A stretch of 40,388 nucleotides of DNA from Brevibacterium sp. p3-SID960 (GCF_025144725.1 NZ_JALXKS010000031.1:1-40388); one strand, 5' to 3'. Shown: positions 18,770 through 27,931, counted from the first letter of the stretch. Notes: generated by a model not told the origin, from the sequence alone. A program made the numbers and translations.

Positions 18770-19233
18770 GAGCGGGTGAGGTTCTCGCGAACTGACACCG
18801 CAGGGATGCGCATTGTTCCGCGTATTGCGGGAGGGAGAGATCGGAAGAGGGAGTTTCCACGATGTCAGTGACGAAGACCTGCGCGCCATGAAGTTCTGGC
18901 CGCGCGTCAGGCATATGTGGGTTGTGTCAGTTGAACGCGACACGCCGACTTGCGGAGGTACGGTGCGGGCGTTGAGCCGTTCCAAGAATGCCAACCTCTA
19001 CGCTGAGCAGCTCGATCTACCAGAGGGCGAAGCAACTCGCGACTGCTCATCCACGTTCCGATATACGCGTGAGCCGGGTGCCTATCAGCTGGTGGTCCGC
19101 CGATCACATCGTGACCGCCGGGTTGGCACCACCCAGCTCATGTGCCATACCGTCGGCTTGGTTCGACGGCTGATGCCTGCTTACCGCGGGCGGCTTCGTT
19201 ATGAGGATCGAAGGCCGTACCCGGCGTTTCCGC
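18770..19233. other. Coding-poor stretch, possible gene remnant
   Basis: About 460 bases with no gene I can support. A plus-strand frame from a TTG at 18813 stays open to 19289 but runs deep into the opposing MFS gene, lacks a ribosome binding site and matches no family I know. Base composition is less GC-rich and less codon-periodic than the neighbours. A 12-base string identical to the start of a common Illumina adapter sits at 18838-18849. Confidence 0.5.
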
Positions 19234-20402
19234 TCAACCCGGCGCGCCGTCCTGGCGCTGCCTGCCGACGGCCATGCCGCAGGCGATGAGCATGAGCACG
19301 ATGACGAGCACGATCTCCAGCGCCTGCCGGCTGGTTGAGAGCGCGGCGGAGAGGACGAGCGGGATGAGCAGTCCGCTGGTCCGAGAGGCGATGCCCATGC
19401 CTGCGAAGCAGGCCCACGGGTGCACTGCGCTGAGACTGGCCATGCGCGTGTTGAGGGATGAGGTGACGATCGCGGAGCTGATGAGCGGTCCGGTGAGGAT
19501 GATGCCGGTGATGACGGCCCAGTTCTGCTCGATCCATAGTGCCCCGGAGATCCCGATCAGGGCGAGCAGCACCGCGGCGGCGAACTCGCGGTTGGTCCGG
19601 CGCATCGAGCCGTGGCCGAAGGCGGTCGCCGTTGCCATGGCGATGAGTTCGCGCACGACGAGACCGACGCCGATCGCGGCACCGAACTCCGGCAGGGCGA
19701 GCGGGAAGATCGAACTCGTCGTGATGAAGATGACCGGCAGTGCTGAGGCCGACAGCGCCCCGCGGGCCATGATCGATGACCGGCCGATCGCTGCGACCGA
19801 ATACACGATGGTGCGCAGCAGCGGCACCCGCTGGGTGACGTGCCGGTCGCGGCTGGGCCCGGGCAACCACCAGGAGGCGATGAGGATGCCGAGCCCGGTG
19901 GTGGCGACGATGATGAACAGCACCCGCGGCTGTTCAGCAGCCAGCGCCCACGTGATGAACAGGCCAGTGCTCCGCCGCGCTGGATGAAGACGTTGATGCG
20001 CTGACCGTCGGCCTGCCGCTCCCCGAGCATCGACGCGTAGTGGGCGAGAGCGGGAATGTAGATGAGGCTGGAGCAGCAGGCATACAGCGTGCCGAAGATG
20101 ACGATCCACCAGCCGGAGCCGGCGATGAGCAGCCCGATGGTGATGAGCAGGATGAGGACACCGGAGGTGCCGATGACCTGCCGGAGTCCGTAGCGCTCGA
20201 TCGCCGAGGCGGCCGGTGAGTCGAGCAGGATGCCCAGGCCCATGTAGATGGTCACCGTCAGCGAGGCCAGCCCGAGGTTCGGTGCCATGACGGCCAGGCC
20301 GGTGAGCATGAAGGAGTGGAAGCCGAAGTAGGTGCAGATGACGATGACGATCGCCCAATAGCGGCGCGCTCGTCGCGCCAGCTTCCGTCTGTCGATCGCC
20401 AT
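19234..20402 (-). pseudogene. MFS transporter, frameshifted
   Basis: A major facilitator superfamily membrane transporter split by a single-base loss. The N-terminal half reads MAIDRRKLARRARRYWAIVI onward from ATG 20402 through about four membrane helices to QRGGALA. The rest continues in another frame from LFITWALAAEQPRVLFIIV to the TGA at 19234, with about six more helices. The break is near 19960-19968. Restoring one base gives exactly 390 codons, a normal MFS length. The substrate is unknown. The ATG is 7 nt behind a TACCGT box, so expression from a leaderless start looks intact. It may be a pseudogene or a sequence error. Confidence 0.82.
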
Positions 20403-20409
20403 ATGGCTT

Positions 20410-20415
20410 ACGGTA
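20410..20415 (-). promoter_or_regulatory. -10 box for MFS gene (leaderless)
   Basis: TACCGT on the minus strand, 7 nt before the ATG at 20402, with no ribosome binding site. Confidence 0.5.
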
Positions 20416-20520
20416 ACACCGGGATCAAGGCCGTTCCGGACGCCTGTGATCGGCGGCACAGAGCCGATCGCGGCCCTTTACACCGACGGTCTTGCCGCCG
20501 GCTGCCGGGCCGGGTATCGC

Positions 20521-21210
20521 TCAGCGGCTGAGGAACATCTCCACCGCATTGAGGCTCTCCGCGGCACTCAGGCTCACCCCGTCAAGCCGCAGCACTTCGC
20601 GGCCGGGTCCGATCTCTGCGGCGGCGGCATGCTTGAACGCTGATTCCTTCATCAGCCCCCCGGCGTCAAGCGGTTTGCTCTCCGGTCCGTCGGCGAGCAG
20701 CTCGGTGCCTTCGAAGTGCGACCAGATCTTGCGGGTCCCGGTGTGCATGCCGGCCTTCGCTGCAGTCTGAGCGGCGGCGTCGCCGTTGCCGCTGGGCTCA
20801 TCCTCGGCTGCCGGCTGGTCTGGCTGGTCGACGCCGTCAGCCGGCCGGAGCACGGGAGCGGTCTTCTTCTCCCCCGGCTTCAGGCCCTTGGACCCGAGGA
20901 CCACGCAGCTGCCCAGCCTGAGGGCGGCGAGCATCGCGAGGATGAGGGTGACCGGGCGCAGTCCGTCGTCGATGACGAGGAACGGCGGGGCCGGTTCGTG
21001 GACGGCGCGCAGGATGCCGGCGAACTTCGCCACCCGGTCGAGGGCGTCCTCATACGTCAGCGACACCTCGGCGTCGGCGAAGAAGATCTCGTCAGCCCGC
21101 CCTGCGACGATCGGGTAGTCGAGCAGCTCGAAGACGGGGTTGAAGGTGCCCTTGTCCTTCGGCGAGTTCGTGCCCGGCTTGCGGAACCAGTGCAGCTGTT
21201 CAGTCGACAC
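20521..21210 (-). CDS. Stand-alone N-terminal piece of an acyl-CoA synthetase (AMP-binding) fold
   Basis: A 229-residue protein whose first 105 residues resemble the N-terminus of acetyl/propionyl-CoA synthetases: FNPVFELLDYPIVAGRADE, then VSLTYEDALDRVAKFAGILR and LILAMLAALRLGSCVVLGS. The ATP-binding loop and the rest of the adenylating core are absent. Instead there is a charged linker (about 110-150) and a short C-terminal domain (KIWSHFEGTELLADG to the end). It therefore cannot be a working synthetase. The GTG start at 21210 overlaps the DivIVA-like gene by 11 bp, so the two are translationally coupled. Function unknown; a binding or regulatory role is a guess. Confidence 0.72.
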   Translation of the reverse strand: MSTEQLHWFRKPGTNSPKDKGTFNPVFELLDYPIVAGRADEIFFADAEVSLTYEDALDRVAKFAGILRAVHEPAPPFLVIDDGLRPVTLILAMLAALRLGSCVVLGSKGLKPGEKKTAPVLRPADGVDQPDQPAAEDEPSGNGDAAAQTAAKAGMHTGTRKIWSHFEGTELLADGPESKPLDAGGLMKESAFKHAAAAEIGPGREVLRLDGVSLSAAESLNAVEMFLSR

Positions 21211-21757
21211 TGGCCATGACCTCGACGACCCGGTCGATGAACGCGTCGACCTGGTCCTCGTCGTAGGCGCGGGTGCCCTTGCGGGTGCGGAAGAGCACGC
21301 GGCGGACCTCGTCAACACTCATCGGCTTGCCCTGGGTGAAGTAGCCGTTGATGCGGTCGCACAGGTCGTCGACCTCTTCGACGTCGTAGCCGATCTGGCC
21401 CTTCTCCGGGTGGTTGAACCGCTCTCCGTACTCACGGGCGAGCCGGCCGCGCAGCGAGCTGGCGGCGCGGGTGAGCTCCTTGACCCAGGCGTCCTCACCG
21501 GAGCTGGAGATGAGCCGGTCGCGGCTGCGTTTGGCGAAGGCGTCTTCGAGCCGGTCGAGGGCGGCGTCGACGACGCCGACGTGGTAGCCGTTGCGCACCA
21601 GGTCGAAGCCGACGGTGCGCACCGCACGCGCATCGAGATCGCCGGGCTGCGGCGTGTCGGATTCGAAGGATTCGCGGGCCCGCTTGAAGAAGCTGTCGAC
21701 CTGTGCGGGGTCGTACCCGTTCTTCCAACCCGACATCCTGGGGAAGTTCGTCTCCAC
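21200..21757 (-). CDS. DivIVA-repeat protein
   Basis: A 185-residue protein with several copies of the short DivIVA/Wag31 motif (aromatic-D-x-x-x-V-D-x-x-x-x-R). Clear copies are GYDPAQVDSFFKRA (14-27), GYDVEEVDDLCDRI and AYDEDQVDAFIDRV near the end; GYHVGVVDAALDRL is a weaker one. It lacks the long coiled coil of true DivIVA, so a polar scaffold role is uncertain. The GTG at 21757 follows AAGGAG. A TACACT box between the rlmN stop and this start gives it its own promoter. Coupled to the downstream half-synthetase. Confidence 0.85.
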   Translation of the reverse strand: METNFPRMSGWKNGYDPAQVDSFFKRARESFESDTPQPGDLDARAVRTVGFDLVRNGYHVGVVDAALDRLEDAFAKRSRDRLISSSGEDAWVKELTRAASSLRGRLAREYGERFNHPEKGQIGYDVEEVDDLCDRINGYFTQGKPMSVDEVRRVLFRTRKGTRAYDEDQVDAFIDRVVEVMASVD

Positions 21758-21791
21758 GTCGCTCTCCTTGTGAATGCTGTGCGGTGCTTAA

Positions 21792-21797
21792 AGTGTA
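21792..21797 (-). promoter_or_regulatory. -10 box for DivIVA-repeat gene
   Basis: TACACT (minus strand) lies 5 nt past the rlmN stop, giving a predicted leader near 28 nt that carries AAGGAG. Confidence 0.5.
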
Positions 21798-21801
21798 GCG
21801 C

Positions 21802-23169
21802 TCAGTCCTCTTCGGCCGTGGCAAGCTGGCCGCACGCCCCGTCGATGTCCTGACCTCGGGTGTCGCGGATCGTCGTCGGGATCCCGGCGTCCTGGAGGCG
21901 GCGCACGAACTCAGCGGCCACCTCGGGCTCGGATGCCGTCCACACCGAACCGGGGGTCGGGTTGAGCGGGATCGGGTTGACGTGCACCCAGCCGCGGCCG
22001 CGTGCGTTGAGCTTCTTGCCCAGCAGCTCGGCGCGCCAGCCGTGGTCGTTCATGTCCTTGATCAGCGCGTATTCGATGCTCACGCGCCGGCCGGTGACCT
22101 GGTAGTAGTTGTAGGCCGCGTCGATGGCCTCATCGACCTTCCAGCGGGTGTTGACCGGGATCATCTCATCGCGCAGCCCGTCGTCAGGGGCGTGGAGGCT
22201 GAGTGCGAAGGTGACCGGGATGTCCTCGGCGGCGAGCTTGTTGATGCCGGGCACCAGCCCGACGGTCGAGACGGTGATGCGGCGTGCGCCCATGCCCAGG
22301 CCGGCCGGGGCCGGGTCGACGAAGCGGCGCACGGCGTTCATGACGCGCTTGTAGTTGGCCAGCGGCTCGCCCATGCCCATGAACACGATGTTGGTCACGC
22401 GTTCAGCCTGGCCTGAGGCGCGGGTGGGACCCGCACCCGAGGCGGTGGCGTCGCCGGCGGTCCCACTCACCTGGTCCGGGGCCTCGCCCTGCTCCTCGTC
22501 GGCTTCAGACCCGACGGCGGCGGCTGGATTGCCGAGCATGTCGGTATCGGCTGAGGTGTCCTCGGCCAGTTCGCCTGCGGCGATGACCTGGTTGGCGCGG
22601 ATGACCTGCTCGACGATCTCCGCGGTCGACATGTTCCTCGTCAGGCCCTGCTGGCCGGTGGCGCAGAACGGGCAGTTCATGCCGCAGCCGCACTGCGAGG
22701 ACACGCACAGGGTGATGCGGTTGCGGTAGCGCATGAGCACCGATTCGACGAGTGCGCCGTCGAACAGCCGCCACAGGAACTTGATGGTGTCGCCGTTGGA
22801 GGTGCGCAGCCGGCGCACCTCGCTCAGCAGTGGTGGGAAGAACCTCTCGGACAGCTCGGCCCGCCGGTCCTTCGGCAGGTCGGTCATCGCCTCGGGATCG
22901 GTGGTGTGGTGGACGAAGTAGTGGGTTGAGAGCTGCTTGGCGCGAAACGCCGGCAGGCCCATCTCGATGACGGCGGCGATCCGCTCGTCCATCGACATGT
23001 CGGCCAGGTGGGTCGGCGGCTGGGTGACGCGCGGGGATTTGAAGTTCAGCAGCGGCCGACCGTCTCGCGTCGGGGTGCGCGAGGTGGTGCCGTCTGCGTG
23101 CTCGACGATGGGCCGCACCTGGCGGCGGGGCGGCCTGTTGGTCGGTGTGGAGGAGGTCTTCTCAGTCAT
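21802..23169 (-). CDS. rlmN: 23S rRNA (A2503)-C2 / tRNA (A37) methyltransferase
   Basis: A 455-residue radical-SAM enzyme that methylates C2 of A2503 in 23S rRNA. The cluster motif is CGMNCPFC with Cys162, Cys166 and Cys169. [14 protein letters not shown] and the C-terminal DIDGACGQL (second catalytic Cys, about 446) are typical. It is longer than the usual 350-390 residues because of an N-terminal tail and an acidic, low-complexity insert at about 202-254, between the cluster loop and the GMGEP strand. The ATG at 23169 was chosen over one 18 nt upstream. It is preceded by GATACT at 8 nt and by a GGGAGGA too close for normal use, so initiation mode is unclear. Confidence 0.94.
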   Translation of the reverse strand: MTEKTSSTPTNRPPRRQVRPIVEHADGTTSRTPTRDGRPLLNFKSPRVTQPPTHLADMSMDERIAAVIEMGLPAFRAKQLSTHYFVHHTTDPEAMTDLPKDRRAELSERFFPPLLSEVRRLRTSNGDTIKFLWRLFDGALVESVLMRYRNRITLCVSSQCGCGMNCPFCATGQQGLTRNMSTAEIVEQVIRANQVIAAGELAEDTSADTDMLGNPAAAVGSEADEEQGEAPDQVSGTAGDATASGAGPTRASGQAERVTNIVFMGMGEPLANYKRVMNAVRRFVDPAPAGLGMGARRITVSTVGLVPGINKLAAEDIPVTFALSLHAPDDGLRDEMIPVNTRWKVDEAIDAAYNYYQVTGRRVSIEYALIKDMNDHGWRAELLGKKLNARGRGWVHVNPIPLNPTPGSVWTASEPEVAAEFVRRLQDAGIPTTIRDTRGQDIDGACGQLATAEED

Positions 23170-23283
23170 GTCCTCCCAGTATCGCATGTGCGGGCTGGGC
23201 GATGTGTGAGAGCGGCCTGCTCTGCGCCCAGAAGCCTCGGATGCTGGTGGCAGGTCGTCTCGTCTGGCACGATGGAGGTTCCC

Positions 23284-23333
23284 TCACACGCAAGGTGTGA
23301 TCCGCATCTCACACGAAAGACGTGATCTCCATG
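23284..23333. promoter_or_regulatory. Two 25-bp tandem repeats with TCACAC/GTGTGA arms
   Basis: Two adjacent 25-bp units (23284-23308 and 23309-23333) agree at 19 positions. The first contains a perfect inverted repeat TCACAC-N5-GTGTGA; the second keeps TCAC and GTGA. They sit at the start of the small membrane protein gene and 115 nt from rlmN. This looks like a paired operator for an unknown regulator. Confidence 0.55.
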
Positions 23334-23576
23334 ACGGGTCATGAGATCGTCCGTCTGGTCGCTGCCCTCGTCATGATCGGCGCCGGCGTCTATCTGCTGT
23401 TCTCTTTCGACGGCTGGGATCAGCTCGTTGCTGCGCTGCAGATCCTCATCGGCATCATCATGGCCGTCGACATCCTCGTACACGCCCGCCGGCGCGGGCG
23501 TGAAGGCCGAGCAGACGTGCAGGTCCGGTCCGCTCCTGCTCACGAGCCCGGCACACCGGGCAACTACGAGGCTTGA
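23322..23576 (+). CDS. Small membrane protein
   Basis: An 81- to 84-residue protein with two hydrophobic segments (IVRLVAALVMIGAGVYLLF and LVAALQILIGIIMAVDILV) joined by a short loop with FDGWDQ, then a basic RRRGR stretch and a flexible Pro/Ala-rich tail. The layout suggests a two-helix membrane protein with its tail in the cytoplasm. I do not recognise the family. It may start at GTG 23322 or at ATG 23331; neither has a good ribosome binding site. Divergent from rlmN. Confidence 0.6.
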   Translation: MISMTGHEIVRLVAALVMIGAGVYLLFSFDGWDQLVAALQILIGIIMAVDILVHARRRGREGRADVQVRSAPAHEPGTPGNYEA

Positions 23577-23863
23577 GTGAGACCCCAGACGGGTCCGCGA
23601 CGTCGTCCGCTTCCCTGCTGCCTTCCTCTTCCCTGCCGCACTGCAGATGATGACAGTGGCCAACTGCTTCATGGGTTCTCAGCCCGCGATCGGCATGGAC
23701 ATGGTCTTCGGTACTGCCATCATGGTCACGCATCATGGGCGCGGCGAGTGAGCACCGCCATCTGCGGCGCAGCGATTGTGCCCGCCATCCGCGTCACGGC
23801 GACTGTGGGCAGCCATCTGCGCTGTCACCCGGCTCGGAGCAACCTCCGGTGAGTGCGATCCGC

Positions 23864-25243
23864 TCAGGCCTCGAGGCTGAAGACCTTACCGGGGTTCATG
23901 ATGCAGTACGGGTCGAGTGCGGTCTTGATCGCCCGGTGCATATCGAGGACATCCTCGCTGAGCTCTCGTGACAGGCCCGGCTTCTTCAGCAGCCCGATGC
24001 CGTGCTCACCGGAGACGGTGCCGCCTGCTTCCAAGGCGACGGTGATGATCTCCTCGAATGCCGCCTGAGCGCGCTCGCGGGCGGCATCGTCGCCGATCGG
24101 GGTGACGAGCAGCGGGTGCAGGTTGCCGTCGCCGGCGTGGGCGATCTGAGCAAGCACCGTGTCGTGCCTGCGGCCGATCTCCTGAATCTGCGCCAGCACC
24201 TCGGGCACCTTCGAGCGGGCCACGCAGATATCCTCGGTCAGCACCGGGCCGAGCCGTTCGAGAGCCGGGTAGGCAAGCCTCCGGGCGGCGAAGAACGCAT
24301 CGGCCTCCTCGGCGTCCTCGCTGATCGCGGCGAACGTGGCACCAGCGGATTCGAAGGCTGCGACAATGCCCTCGGCCTCGGTCTGCCCGGCAGCGCCCGG
24401 GACGTCGGTGGCGGCCAGCAGCAGCACCTCGGCCTCAGCCGAAAGCCCCATGTTCTTCCATTCGTCAACAGCCTTGAGGCAGTAGGAGTCGACGAGTTCG
24501 AGAGCGGAGGGGATGATGCCGGCAGCTGTGACGTTGGCGACGGCCCGGCCGGCATCGACGAGGCTGTCGAAGTAGCCGACGATCGCCCGGGAGTCCTGCG
24601 GCAGCGGCAGCAGGCGCACGGTGATCTCGGTGACGATGCCCAACGTGCCCTCAGCGCCGATGATGAGCCCGCGCAGGTCGTAGCCGGCGGCGTTCTTCGC
24701 TGTCGTCTTGCCGACGCGCACGAGTCTGCCGGTGCCGGTGACGACTTCGAGGTTGAGGACGTATTCGCTGGTCACACCGTATTTGACGCAGCACAACCCG
24801 CCGGCATTCGTCGCGACATTGCCGCCGATGGTCGACCAGGGTGCGCTGGCCGGGTCCGGCGGGTACCACAGGCCGTCCTCGGCCACCCGGGCGCGCAGGT
24901 CGTTGTTGACGACGCCGGGCTGCACGCGGGCGGTGCGCTCGACCGGGTCGACGTCGAGGATCTGGTTCATCGCGTCGAAGCTGATGACCAGGCAGCCCTC
25001 AAGTGCGTTCGCCCCGCCGGACAGGCCGGTGCCGGCCCCGCGGGCGACGACAGCCACGGAATGCTCGATCGCCCAGCGGACGGCGGCGACCACGTCGGCG
25101 GTCTCGCGCGGGCGCACGACCGCCAGGGCCTGGCCGTACGGCGCCCATTCGGCTTCGTCGTGCAGATAGGAGGCCATGATGTCGGCATCGGTGATGATCG
25201 TCTCGGCCGGGAGGACCTGAGACAGGGAGGTAAGAAGGCTCAT
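23864..25243 (-). CDS. FAD-linked oxidase, GlcD / D-lactate dehydrogenase type
   Basis: A 459-residue flavoprotein of the VAO/GlcD family that oxidises 2-hydroxy acids such as glycolate or D-lactate. The FAD-binding part has RGAGTGLSGGANAL (68-81), PDPASAPWSTIGGNVATNAGG and GAEGTLGIVTEITVRLLP. The C-terminal cap has HAGDGNLHP and GGTVSGEHGIG, both typical. No GlcE/GlcF subunits are nearby, so it may act alone. Its ATG overlaps the cdsA stop as ATGA, which couples it to a phospholipid gene; that placement gives no clear functional link. The substrate is not readable from sequence. Confidence 0.92.
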   Translation of the reverse strand: MSLLTSLSQVLPAETIITDADIMASYLHDEAEWAPYGQALAVVRPRETADVVAAVRWAIEHSVAVVARGAGTGLSGGANALEGCLVISFDAMNQILDVDPVERTARVQPGVVNNDLRARVAEDGLWYPPDPASAPWSTIGGNVATNAGGLCCVKYGVTSEYVLNLEVVTGTGRLVRVGKTTAKNAAGYDLRGLIIGAEGTLGIVTEITVRLLPLPQDSRAIVGYFDSLVDAGRAVANVTAAGIIPSALELVDSYCLKAVDEWKNMGLSAEAEVLLLAATDVPGAAGQTEAEGIVAAFESAGATFAAISEDAEEADAFFAARRLAYPALERLGPVLTEDICVARSKVPEVLAQIQEIGRRHDTVLAQIAHAGDGNLHPLLVTPIGDDAARERAQAAFEEIITVALEAGGTVSGEHGIGLLKKPGLSRELSEDVLDMHRAIKTALDPYCIMNPGKVFSLEA

Positions 25244-26424
25244 GTGATGAATCCAGGTAGGAAGGTGAAGAGGACGAGGGCGACCGGGGCGGTCGGCAGG
25301 ATCGAGTCGAGACGGTCCATCACTCCCCCGTGCCCAGGCAGCAAGGTGCCCATGTCCTTGAGATCGAGGTCACGTTTGATCATCGATTCGGCGAAGTCAC
25401 CGAGAGTGGCGAATGCCGGGATGACCGTGCCGAAGACGAGGCCGGTCCAGATCGGGGCATCGAAGACCCACAGCGCCACGCCGATGCCCACAGCGGTGGA
25501 GAACACGGCGGAGCCGGCATAGCCCTCCCAGGACTTCTTCGGACTGATCTTCGGGGCGATGGGATGCTTGCCCCACAGCACGCCGAAGATGTAGCCGCCG
25601 ATGTCGCTGGCGACAACGAGGGCGAGGAAGAGGATGACGAGCAGGTTGCCCTCAGGCTGGGTGAGGATGAAGACGACAGCGGAGGCCATCAGCCCCACAT
25701 AGGTGAGGGCGAAGAGGCTCAGGCACACGTCCTTGACAGGGTTGGGCCGGCGTTCGAGCAGTGTGAACAGCAGGATCGCCCCGGCCCCGACGGTGAAGGC
25801 CACCCATAAGGCCTCACGACCGGCGAAGTACGTCGCCAGGATCATGAGGCCGGCAGCGGTGACCGTGGGGACGCGGGCGACGACGGAGCCGGAGCGTGAG
25901 AGCGCATTCGCCAGCTCCCACATGGCCACGACGACGCCGATGAGCACGATGACGACGAACGACGGCGGATAGAACAGCAGCGAGGCCAGCACTCCCCCGC
26001 CGAGCACCGCACCGACCGCGATCGCTGCCGGCAGATTGCGCCCCGCCCGCCCGTAGTCCTTCTGCTGAGGCTCGGCTGCGGTCGGTGACCCCGGGGCGGC
26101 ATCAGCTGCGGTTGGGGTGTCTGCGCTGCTGGCTTCGGCGGCCTTCTCAGCTTCCGGGGTCGGGGTGACAAGCCCGTGTCCGTAGGCCGAGGCCGGTGGG
26201 GAGCCGACCACTGCCTGCGGCTGCGTCTCGCCTGGCTGTGGCTCATCCTTCGCCCCCGCGGCACTGCTGCCGGTCCGGTGGGCCGGCGGTGCGGACGCCG
26301 GTTGCACGACCGGCAGCTGACCGGTTCGGGCGGCCTCCTGCTCGGCCCTGATGGCATCACGACGACGCGGGAACTCCTGAGTGTAGAGTTCCCGCTTCTC
26401 GCCGTCGACTGGTTGCTGCGCCAT
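25240..26424 (-). CDS. cdsA: Phosphatidate cytidylyltransferase
   Basis: A 394-residue membrane enzyme that makes CDP-diacylglycerol from phosphatidate and CTP. The last part carries the signature: MIKRDLDLKDMGTLLPGHGG followed by DRLDS. Seven or eight hydrophobic helices occupy residues about 130-390. The first 125 residues are a hydrophilic Pro/Ala/Glu-rich extension, common in actinobacterial CdsA. It starts 8 nt after the frr stop and overlaps the FAD oxidase by 4 bp, so frr-cdsA-oxidase form one operon. Confidence 0.94.
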   Translation of the reverse strand: MAQQPVDGEKRELYTQEFPRRRDAIRAEQEAARTGQLPVVQPASAPPAHRTGSSAAGAKDEPQPGETQPQAVVGSPPASAYGHGLVTPTPEAEKAAEASSADTPTAADAAPGSPTAAEPQQKDYGRAGRNLPAAIAVGAVLGGGVLASLLFYPPSFVVIVLIGVVVAMWELANALSRSGSVVARVPTVTAAGLMILATYFAGREALWVAFTVGAGAILLFTLLERRPNPVKDVCLSLFALTYVGLMASAVVFILTQPEGNLLVILFLALVVASDIGGYIFGVLWGKHPIAPKISPKKSWEGYAGSAVFSTAVGIGVALWVFDAPIWTGLVFGTVIPAFATLGDFAESMIKRDLDLKDMGTLLPGHGGVMDRLDSILPTAPVALVLFTFLPGFIT

Positions 26425-26432
26425 CCCTGGGC

Positions 26433-26987
26433 TCAGACTTCGAGCAGCTCTTCTTCCTTGGCGGTCAGGAGGCGGTCGATGGAGTCGACCTTCTTCTTCG
26501 TCAGCTCGTCGAGCTCACCGGTGGCGCGCTTGGCCTCGTCCTCACCGACGTCGCCGTCCTTCTGCATCTTCTCGATGGCGTCCTTGGCGGTGCGGCGGAT
26601 GTTGCGGATCGACACACGGCCCTGTTCGGCGTATCCCTTGACGATCTTGACGTACTCCTTGCGGCGCTCCTCGGTCAGCTCCGGGAGCACCACGCGGATG
26701 ACGTTACCGTCGTTGGCCGGATTGGCGCCGATGTCGGAGTTGCGCAGCGCGGTCTCGATGTTGCCGAGCGCGGTGCGGTCATAGGGGGTGATGAGCAGAG
26801 TGCGGGCCTCAGGCACCTGGAAGGACGCCAGCTGCTGCAGCGGGGTCGGGGTGCCGTAGTACTCGACTTCGATGTGGGCGAACAGTGCGGGGTTCGCCCG
26901 TCCGGTGCGCACCGAGGCGAAGTCATCCTTCGTCGCCTCGATCGTCTTGTCCATCTTCTCTGCGGCTTCGGCGAGAGTTGCTTGCAT
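26433..26987 (-). CDS. frr: Ribosome recycling factor
   Basis: A 184-residue factor that, with EF-G, splits the post-termination ribosome. The three-helix-bundle sequence is typical: [12 protein letters not shown], the hinge-domain [17 protein letters not shown], and the end helix [25 protein letters not shown]. Length matches the family (about 185). A purine run AAGAAAAGAG precedes the ATG. It is downstream of pyrH, the normal order. Confidence 0.97.
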   Translation of the reverse strand: MQATLAEAAEKMDKTIEATKDDFASVRTGRANPALFAHIEVEYYGTPTPLQQLASFQVPEARTLLITPYDRTALGNIETALRNSDIGANPANDGNVIRVVLPELTEERRKEYVKIVKGYAEQGRVSIRNIRRTAKDAIEKMQKDGDVGEDEAKRATGELDELTKKKVDSIDRLLTAKEEELLEV

Positions 26988-27043
26988 CGCGGTGCACTCT
27001 TTTCTTCGGTCGGTTGCGGAACTGCTGGTCGTCCCTCAGATCT

Positions 27044-27049
27044 ATTCTA
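27044..27049 (-). promoter_or_regulatory. Possible -10 box for frr operon
   Basis: TAGAAT on the minus strand in a locally AT-rich patch, giving a leader of about 50 nt before frr. No convincing -35. Confidence 0.45.
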
Positions 27050-27104
27050 TTGTCTCCGCCTCCACCAGCACGGCAGGCGGGCAGGGTGACAGGGGCGTGG
27101 CGGC

Positions 27105-27866
27105 TCAGGCGCCGCGCACAGTCGTGCCGATCGGCTCCCCGGCGATCGCCCGGCGCAGGTTGTGTTCGCCCTGCATGCCGAACACGCGCATCGGCAGGGC
27201 GTTGTCCATGCACAGGCTGAATGCGGTGGCGTCGACGACCTTGAGTCCGCGCTGCAGCGCCTCCTGATAGGTGATCGAGTCGATCCGCTCAGCGGTCGGA
27301 TCGGTCTTCGGGTCGGCGGTGTAGACGCCGTCGACGCCCTTCTTGGCGATGAGCACCTCGTCGGCGCGGATCTCCAGAGCGCGCTGGGCGGCGACCGTGT
27401 CAGTGGAGAAGAACGGCAGTCCGGCACCGGCGCCGAAGATCACGACCCGGCCCTTCTCCATGTGCCGCATCGCCCGGCGCGGAATGTAGGTCTCAGCGAC
27501 CTGAGTCATCGGGATCGCTGACTGCACACGGGTGTCGACCGCCTGCTGCTCGAGGAAGTCCTGCAGCGCCAGGCAGTTCATGACGGTGCCGAGCATGCCC
27601 ATGTAGTCGGCACGCGTGCGGTCCATGCCGCGCTGGGAGAGCTCGGCACCGCGGAAGAAGTTGCCGCCGCCGACGACGATGCTGATCTCGACCTCCGGCA
27701 CACACGTGGCGATCTCCTTCGCCACCGCTGCCACGACGTCGGGATCGACGCCGACGGTGCCGCCGCCGAACACCTCACCGGAGAGCTTGAGCAGGATGCG
27801 CCGGCGCTCGGTGCGCACCGGGGAGATCTGGTCGTGCTTGGAGGAATGGACTGGAGATTCCGACAT
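27105..27866 (-). CDS. pyrH: UMP kinase
   Basis: A 253-residue amino-acid-kinase-fold enzyme that phosphorylates UMP to UDP. Seen are [15 protein letters not shown] near the N-terminus, [25 protein letters not shown], and the C-terminal nucleotide region with [25 protein letters not shown] before the ATG at 27866 sets the start; the frame is open a further 18 codons upstream. It has its own -10 candidate and lies beyond the tsf terminator. Confidence 0.97.
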   Translation of the reverse strand: MSESPVHSSKHDQISPVRTERRRILLKLSGEVFGGGTVGVDPDVVAAVAKEIATCVPEVEISIVVGGGNFFRGAELSQRGMDRTRADYMGMLGTVMNCLALQDFLEQQAVDTRVQSAIPMTQVAETYIPRRAMRHMEKGRVVIFGAGAGLPFFSTDTVAAQRALEIRADEVLIAKKGVDGVYTADPKTDPTAERIDSITYQEALQRGLKVVDATAFSLCMDNALPMRVFGMQGEHNLRRAIAGEPIGTTVRGA

Positions 27867-27925
27867 CGCTCTCTTCCTTGTCAGGCGGCAGGCCGGCGGC
27901 ACCTTCTGGGGGCACACCACCGATC

Positions 27926-27931
27926 AGTCTA
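27926..27931 (-). promoter_or_regulatory. -10 box for pyrH
   Basis: TAGACT on the minus strand, about 60 nt before the pyrH ATG, downstream of the rpsB-tsf terminator. The predicted leader is near 52 nt. Confidence 0.5.

Noticed and set aside
18813..19289. 158-codon plus frame with TTG start
   Set aside because: No ribosome binding site, no known domain, and it runs into the MFS gene.
23295..23314. CRP/GlxR-type site in the 25-bp repeats
   Set aside because: Arms GTGTGA and TCACAC fit, but the spacer is 8 nt where the usual site has 6; left as an unknown operator.
24002..25522. 506-codon frame antisense to the FAD oxidase
   Set aside because: Shadow of GC-rich coding DNA; the translation has no recognisable fold.
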